A DNA stretch of 64,000 nucleotides, from contig NZ_JAPWDU010000003.1 of NCBI RefSeq assembly GCF_027257155.1, positions 744,001 to 808,000 of the forward strand, in the 5' to 3' direction. Under the pieces are notes generated by a model. The model saw only the letters and a program-made list of their open reading frames with translations, was not told the DNA's origin and searched no databases. This document shows positions 59,277 through 64,000 of this stretch, piece by piece (the stretch's first letter is position 1; every line of letters starts with the position of its first letter). The position numbers and the translations under genes were made by a program. The DNA comes from Cerasicoccus sp. TK19100 (lineage in GTDB: Bacteria > Verrucomicrobiota > Verrucomicrobiia > Opitutales > Cerasicoccaceae).

Positions 59277-60353
59277 ATGATTGCTCGCATTCCCCTGTTC
59301 CTGATTTTGTCGCTCGCCGCGCTGGCCCTGCATGCCGGAGAGCTGCCTCAAAAGATCGCCCCTGGCGACGACCATATCGCCCTACAGGGCAGCTGGTCCG
59401 AGGAGTTTGTCGGCGAGTGGACGGGGATCGGTTTTAAGGTCCGCACCGACGCGCCTGCGATGAACATCCTCATGGAGGATTATGCGCCCGGCGGCGAGCA
59501 TCCCAATGGCGGTTTTAAAAACAACTACCTCAACGTGCGCATTGACGACCAGGAGCCGGTGGTCATCCCGCTGCAAAAGGGGCAAACCCGCTACGCCGTT
59601 CCAGGCCTCGATGGGAAGCCCCACACGGTTACCGTATTTCGACGCACGGAGCCGCTTTTTAAACCGATTAAATTCCTGGGGCTGGAGCTCCCGGAGGGCG
59701 CTCAACTGCTGACTCCACCTGCGCCCGCCGACATCCGCCTGCAAGTGATCGGCGACTCCATCAGCTGCGGCTACGGCAATGAAACCGACAACCACGAATC
59801 GCCCTTCACCCAACACACCGAAAACGGCGAAATGACCTACTGGGCCATCGCTGGTCGCGAGCTGGGTGCCGACGTGCGTTGCTCGGCCTGGTCGGGCCGT
59901 GGCGTGCTGCGCGATCGCGGGGGCAGGCTCAACGGGCAGCTCCCGGAGATCTGGCGTCAAGCCGTCCCGTCTGAAGGCACGCCCGAGCGCAGCGGCGTCG
60001 AGTGGACCCCGACCATCGTGGTGGTCAACCTCGGCACGAACGACATCGCCAAGGGCATCCCGCCGAAGGACGACTTTATCAAGGCCTATCAGGGCCTCAT
60101 CGACGACATCCGCTCCACCGCTCCAGATGCCGACATCTACACCTGCTTTGGCCCGATGATTGGCGAGAAAAAGCACGGCGACATCCTCACCTATCTCAAC
60201 GAAATCTCCGCCGCCAACGAGCGCGTTTACGTCGTTAAGCTGACCAACCCGGACGGCGTCAACGGCGTCGGTGCCCACTGGCACCCCAACGTGAAGACCA
60301 ACCAAAAGATGGCCAGAGAGCTATTGTCCGAAATCCGCGAGCACTCGCTGTAG
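59277..60353 (+). CDS. Secreted SGNH esterase, CE2-like
   Basis: 358 residues with a signal peptide (LFLILSLAALALHAGE). N-terminal jelly-roll domain (about 25-150) then an SGNH hydrolase domain: GDSISCGYG with nucleophile Ser161, NLGTNDIAKG and the C-terminal GAHWHPN with the catalytic His. Domain order and motifs match carbohydrate esterase family 2 acetylesterases acting on plant or algal polysaccharides. Confidence 0.87.
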   Translation: MIARIPLFLILSLAALALHAGELPQKIAPGDDHIALQGSWSEEFVGEWTGIGFKVRTDAPAMNILMEDYAPGGEHPNGGFKNNYLNVRIDDQEPVVIPLQKGQTRYAVPGLDGKPHTVTVFRRTEPLFKPIKFLGLELPEGAQLLTPPAPADIRLQVIGDSISCGYGNETDNHESPFTQHTENGEMTYWAIAGRELGADVRCSAWSGRGVLRDRGGRLNGQLPEIWRQAVPSEGTPERSGVEWTPTIVVVNLGTNDIAKGIPPKDDFIKAYQGLIDDIRSTAPDADIYTCFGPMIGEKKHGDILTYLNEISAANERVYVVKLTNPDGVNGVGAHWHPNVKTNQKMARELLSEIREHSL

Positions 60354-60372
60354 AGCTATTTTCGATTTCCAG

Positions 60373-60520
60373 AAGGTAGCGCGGAGCGTCCCCGCTCCGC
60401 AAGGATTGAAGCAATGGATGGAAGGTTCGCCCAATGCGATTTGCGCTAAACCGTCGCCATCGCGAACTCATATGGCGCATCCTGTTGGCTTGCGGATCGA
60501 GACGATCCGCGCTACCTTTT
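60373..60520. repeat. REPIN-like inverted repeat, copy C (GTAGCGCGGA family)
   Basis: Arms 60373-60402 (aaggtagcgcggagcgtccc...) and 60490-60520 are inverted copies with few mismatches; each folds as GCGGA/TCCGC. The arm also matches the half-sites at 7492-7505 and 20198-20216. Lies between convergent genes. Confidence 0.75.
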
Positions 60521-60531
60521 GTGCTTCAGGA

Positions 60532-61347
60532 TTACTCACCGGGAAACAACCGCTCGCGCTGTTCATCCGTGAGCGGGGAACCATGCTCGGCGATTTCAAA
60601 GCCTTCGGCATAGCGAATCTCTTCCGCCGTCTCCGCGCCGTATAGTGGCATCATGTCGGGGCGCAGGCGGTCGGCGCGTTCGCGCCAGCGGCCTTCGATG
60701 TGATGTTTATATAGCCACTCACGGCGCGCGGCGGCCTCGCTCGGGGGCGGGTCGAACTGGTGGTTGTAGACGAGCCACTCGAAGACCTGCGATTCGTGCT
60801 GGGCAACCATGTCCGTGATGGTCGGCAGGGCGCTTTCGGCGTCGATCACCACATCGGCGCGGAAGGGCGCGGGGCGGGTAAAGCGGTCGGCCATAAACGC
60901 GATGACCGGGTCCCGCCGCAAGTGGGGAACCTCGGGCAGGACTGCGGGCACGGTGACGAGGTACGCGGCGTCCTGCACGGCCAGGGCGACGGCGCGGTGG
61001 TCCGGATGGTAATCAATCGTGCGGTGCGTTAAGACCAGATCGGGCTGGTATTCGCGGATGGCACGGATGATCTGCAGGCGCACGTCGAGGCTGGGGGTGA
61101 GGTAGCCGTCGCGGTTTTCCCACGACTCCGCCTCGGCCCCAATGATGGCCATCGACGCGGCGAACTCCTTGGCGCGCCGCGCGGCCATGCCGGGGCCAAA
61201 ATCGGTGTGGTGGCCGGACTCGCCGTTGGTCACGCTGACGGCTTTGACCGGCCAGCCGCGCTCGCGATAGCGTATCATTAGCGCGCCCGCGTAGAACTCG
61301 GCATCGTCCTGATGCGCGCCAAGAATGAGGAGCTTGGGTGGCGTCAT
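60532..61347 (-). CDS. PIG-L family deacetylase
   Basis: 271 residues. Zinc-binding AHQDDAEFYAG (the AHPDD position is AHQDD), and HPDHRAVALAVQDAAY with the third ligand. Removes acetyl groups from N-acetylglucosamine-like sugars by family. Its ATG overlaps the stop of the beta-helix gene (ATGA), so the two are co-translated and may act on the same glycan. Confidence 0.9.
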   Translation of the reverse strand: MTPPKLLILGAHQDDAEFYAGALMIRYRERGWPVKAVSVTNGESGHHTDFGPGMAARRAKEFAASMAIIGAEAESWENRDGYLTPSLDVRLQIIRAIREYQPDLVLTHRTIDYHPDHRAVALAVQDAAYLVTVPAVLPEVPHLRRDPVIAFMADRFTRPAPFRADVVIDAESALPTITDMVAQHESQVFEWLVYNHQFDPPPSEAAARREWLYKHHIEGRWRERADRLRPDMMPLYGAETAEEIRYAEGFEIAEHGSPLTDEQRERLFPGE

Positions 61348-63185
61348 GGCAGTAGGTCCACGTGGGGATAATCAATGCGCCGCAGGCGATAAAAACGGCG
61401 AGTGGGTTGGGGGATTAGTTTCTCCCGCGTGATCACGCGGCCCTGATCATCGGAGAAGAGAATCGCGCCGGGCGTCCAGTGAACCAGGTCCGCGCTGGAC
61501 TCAATCTGATAGCGGCCATTGGCGGAGTCGACCAGCGTGGCGTGGATGTCCGATGCGTCGCCGTTGGGCGTGACTTGAACGCTAATGTGCTCCGCTAAGG
61601 GCTTTTTTTTTTCGCCCGTGTTGGCCTTGGCAAACACGCCGCGGTTGGGTGACTCGGGATCGTAGGGAACACCGTTCACGTCCGCCGGCACGCCGGGTGG
61701 CAGGCTGCCCGTGCCGTAGGCGGGCGAGGTGGGCAGCAGGCGGTAGTTGTCGTTGTCGTAGTCGACAAACTGCGGATCACCAAGCGTGGCGTTCTCACCC
61801 AAGGTCTCGGTTTGGTTCCAGTTAAGCGCCTTGGTGTGGGCGTGGGTGATGTTGAAGGCCGGATTGTCCTGGTTGTCCGCGATGAACGTGGAGAAGACGC
61901 AGTTTTGCACGTAAATGTCTTCCATGTCGGCGGAGTTGCGGAAGTTGAAGGTCTGGTCGGCTTCGGTGATGTTCCAGAACAGGATATGCTTCCACAGGCC
62001 GGACATCTGCGACATGAGCGCGCTGTTGGGCGGGTCCTTTTCCAGAATGATGTTTACCAAGGCGACATCCTGCGCCGTGCCCGCGCCGCCAAAGAAGCCT
62101 TGTGCGAGCATGTCGTAGCACTCGATGTTGTAGAGGATGACGTTCTCCGAAATGTCGTTGGGATTGTAGAGTTGGATGAAGTCCGGGTGCGCGGCGGTGT
62201 CGCCCTTGTCCATGGTGCGGATTTTCACATTGATCGCCACGAGGCCCGAGCCGACGCGATAAATGTCCGACCCGATGCGCTCGATGGACATATTGCGGTG
62301 GAAGCTGCCGCCGGAGTTGTTAACGTCGGTGATCTTGCTGTTGGTCAGGTAGGTGACGCCACCCTGATTGTTAAAGGCGGTGGTGCCGTTCCAGCGACCG
62401 TTTTTGTCGTAGAGCCAGCAGCCGTCGAACCACACGCGCTGGCCGTTATTGATGTAAAAGATATTGCTGTAGCCGGGGCCGGGGTCGCAATACATGGCCA
62501 CGTTTTTCCACCGGATGCCGCTCTTACTAAAGCGGCCGGTGCTGTCGCTGGCTCCGTAGGTGAGGATTTTTACGTCGTCGGCATCAAGGCCGGGTGCCGC
62601 GCTAACGGTGGTCCAGTAGGTAAACGCGCCGCCGCTGATATTGGTGAGTTTGTAATTCTCACTCGCCTTCAAATAAACCGTGCCGCCATCGCCCGCGGCT
62701 TGCACGCCGGCGTTGATGGACTTCTTGGGCGAGGCTTCGGTGCCGGGGTTGCCGTCGTCGCCGTTTTCCCAATCGAGCCAAACCACTGTGCTATTCGTCA
62801 GCGAGCCGTTGCTGTTGGCGTAAAGGGTGAGGTCGGTCAGTGTGCGGCTTTCGCCCGCGCCGTCGGTATTGGCAGTGGCGGCTACGGTCAGCGGGCCGTC
62901 TGCGTAGTCGGCGGGGTCGAGCTCGAACCAGTATTCCCAGACGCCGGTGCGGTCGTTCCACGTGGGGTCGTCGACCGAGGCGACTGCCGCGCCGTTGACT
63001 TTGAAGTCCACATTCGCACCGGTCTCGTGGAAGGCCACCACGCCGACCTTGAACGGCGCATCGATCATCTGGCCGGGAACGACGTCCCAATTGGCAATGA
63101 CCTGCGTCGCGAAGACGCTAGGCGTGGAGAGCGCCAGCGCGGCAAATGCACTGGCCAAACAAGCAAATAAACGGTGTGGGGGCAT
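61344..63185 (-). CDS. Secreted right-handed beta-helix protein
   Basis: 613 residues with a signal peptide (LFACLASAFAALALSTPSVFA), an Ig-like/beta domain (about 27-130), then a pectate-lyase-like beta-helix: WENGDDGNPGTEASPKKSIN marks the start, followed by many short Asn-rich turns. A C-terminal module (about 520-613) reads RYQIESSADLVHWTPGAILF, like the verrucomicrobial post-helix domain. Likely a polysaccharide-binding or lyase-type protein; catalytic residues not identified. Confidence 0.8.
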   Translation of the reverse strand: MPPHRLFACLASAFAALALSTPSVFATQVIANWDVVPGQMIDAPFKVGVVAFHETGANVDFKVNGAAVASVDDPTWNDRTGVWEYWFELDPADYADGPLTVAATANTDGAGESRTLTDLTLYANSNGSLTNSTVVWLDWENGDDGNPGTEASPKKSINAGVQAAGDGGTVYLKASENYKLTNISGGAFTYWTTVSAAPGLDADDVKILTYGASDSTGRFSKSGIRWKNVAMYCDPGPGYSNIFYINNGQRVWFDGCWLYDKNGRWNGTTAFNNQGGVTYLTNSKITDVNNSGGSFHRNMSIERIGSDIYRVGSGLVAINVKIRTMDKGDTAAHPDFIQLYNPNDISENVILYNIECYDMLAQGFFGGAGTAQDVALVNIILEKDPPNSALMSQMSGLWKHILFWNITEADQTFNFRNSADMEDIYVQNCVFSTFIADNQDNPAFNITHAHTKALNWNQTETLGENATLGDPQFVDYDNDNYRLLPTSPAYGTGSLPPGVPADVNGVPYDPESPNRGVFAKANTGEKKKPLAEHISVQVTPNGDASDIHATLVDSANGRYQIESSADLVHWTPGAILFSDDQGRVITREKLIPQPTRRFYRLRRIDYPHVDLLP

Positions 63186-63231
63186 GGGAACCTAACTAAT
63201 TAGGGTGGCCCTCAGAAATTATCAAGAGTAA

Positions 63232-63298
63232 ACCAGCCTCCGGTCCTTGGCTGAGCATGTCGAAGCCTGGACCGATAGATTTGCGCATTGCGCAAATG
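63232..63298 (+). repeat. Double-hairpin element, copy 4
   Basis: Contains 32 nt (63267-63298) identical to the reverse complement of 16692-16723 and the ccagcctccgg half of hairpin 1 at 63233-63243. Here the two parts are split by a 24-nt insertion carrying ggctgagcatgtcgaagcc. No gene ends next to it; it lies upstream of the beta-helix gene. Confidence 0.7.
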
Positions 63299-63454
63299 GC
63301 CAAACCATCTGCCTGAGGTAGGGCGCGTAGGTCGGTCTCTTTAGAGGCCGACATGTCGTGAAGGCCGAAGGTGTGAAGACTGGCCAATGCGTGATGAAGA
63401 GTCGGCATCGTTGGCCAAATTAACATGCGGATGGCTAAAGCCAACCGCCAACGT

Positions 63455-63488
63455 CAAAAAAGCCCCGCCGGAAAACCGACGGGGCTCG
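63455..63488 (-). terminator. Terminator of carbohydrate-binding gene
   Basis: Stem agccccgccgg/ccgacggggct around aaaa; on the minus strand it ends in TTTTTT. About 20 bp after the stop of the gene at 63507. Confidence 0.85.
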
Positions 63489-63506
63489 AAAATTTTCACT
63501 CTTCAA

Positions 63507-64000
63507 TCAAGAGCTCGCCTTGCTGGGTTCGAGGCGCTGGGGCTCGACGTCGGGGCTGGTGATCAGGAAGTAGTCCATGTTGACGCCCTTGCCGTTGACG
63601 TTGGTCATCTTGATCGTGTTCTTGCCCTTCTTGAGCTTGTAGAGGAGCGGCTTCTCGTTGGTCGGGTTCATTACGGTGAACAAGCGCCAGTCGTCCGAGC
63701 CGTTGGCCCAACCACCGGTAGCGGGGAGGCTGGGCAGCACGAAGGGCTCCTGGTCTTCGCCATTAATCAGGATGGCGCGTTCGCCGCCATCGAGCTGCGA
63801 GCAGTAAACGAGCGACACATTGTAATAACCGTCTGCGGGCGCATCGACCTCGTATTCCAGCCAGTGGCCGTCAGCATTCCAGCCGGAGAAGGCCTTGCCA
63901 ACAATGGCTTTCTTGTTCGAGCTGACGCCCACTTCGCCGCCGCCTTGGCCAGTCATGTCCTCGGCCTGGATGGCGATCGTTGTGCCAGCAGGCACGTTGT
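63507..64000 (-). CDS. Carbohydrate-binding module protein, C-terminal part (5' end outside window)
   Basis: The frame is open to the window edge; 164 residues are visible. CBM6/CBM35-like beta-sandwich: TIAIQAEDMTGQGGGEVGV, DGHWLEYEVDAPADGYYNVS, GGERAILING, KKGKNTIKMTNVNGKGVNMD then YFLITSP. Ends EPSKASS. Probably the C-terminal binding module of a larger secreted glycan-active enzyme. Confidence 0.8.
   Translation of the reverse strand, partial: NVPAGTTIAIQAEDMTGQGGGEVGVSSNKKAIVGKAFSGWNADGHWLEYEVDAPADGYYNVSLVYCSQLDGGERAILINGEDQEPFVLPSLPATGGWANGSDDWRLFTVMNPTNEKPLLYKLKKGKNTIKMTNVNGKGVNMDYFLITSPDVEPQRLEPSKASS

Noticed and set aside
61812-63170. Plus-strand 452-codon frame opposite the beta-helix gene
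   Set aside because: Antisense shadow of a clear secreted protein with signal peptide.

Overview
The window looks like a chromosomal segment of a Gram-negative member of the Verrucomicrobiota, probably class Opitutia. This is inferred from an LpxC-FabZ fusion next to lpxA, a PEP-CTERM protein, an SHD1-domain membrane protein, many secreted esterases and carbohydrate-binding proteins, and abundant palindromic intergenic repeats. Most genes are GC-rich. A few small genes (about 25.8-26.9 kb and 45.6-46.6 kb) are visibly AT-richer and look acquired. No tRNA, rRNA or CRISPR array was seen.

Layout. 0-10 kb: the 3' half of dnaE, lpxA and lpxC-fabZ (lipid A), efp, a phosphatase-lipid kinase fusion, a DMT transporter, a DegP-type protease and a PEP-CTERM protein. 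10-16.7 kb: an MFS transporter, a divergent pyrimidine-nucleoside phosphorylase homologue, and a stress/envelope group (PMP3, MscS, DUF1328, two lipoproteins). 16.7-22.8 kb: a sugar ABC transporter (two permeases and a binding lipoprotein, no ATPase) and a three-gene catabolic operon. 22.9-37.6 kb: SHD1 protein, transketolase, a HEPN/MNT toxin-antitoxin-like pair, two paralogous esterases, SulP transporter, class I fumarase, dehydrogenase, two SYLF proteins around a YdcF/SanA protein, and an NAD(P)-binding/DUF2867 protein. 53-58.5 kb: a four-gene caa3-type cytochrome oxidase operon with a divergent azurin-like lipoprotein. 59.2-64 kb: an SGNH esterase, a PIG-L deacetylase, a beta-helix protein and a truncated carbohydrate-binding protein.

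The standout is 37.7-53 kb. After a HicBA module comes a retron: a WGR/HEAT-repeat protein, a winged-helix SWIM zinc-finger protein overlapping it by ATGA, a 225-nt region with the layout of an msr-msd RNA (a1/a2 complementary ends and a long msd hairpin), and a retron-type reverse transcriptase with NAxxH, YADD and VTG motifs. From memory this matches the catalogued retron class with ARM-repeat and wH-SWIM partners (type XIII). About 100 nt after the RT gene there is a tandem array of ~23-nt mini-hairpin units. Three small genes later comes a DUF2760-Hsp70-Hsp70/DUF3731 operon, so retron and divergent chaperones may form one larger system; that link is a hypothesis.

A second theme is repeat structure. 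A two-hairpin element with compensatory changes lies directly behind several stop codons. REPIN-like nested inverted repeats occupy many gaps. Short ACTTTGC/GCAAAGT palindromes sit even inside reading frames, and one palindromic insertion is in frame within dnaE.
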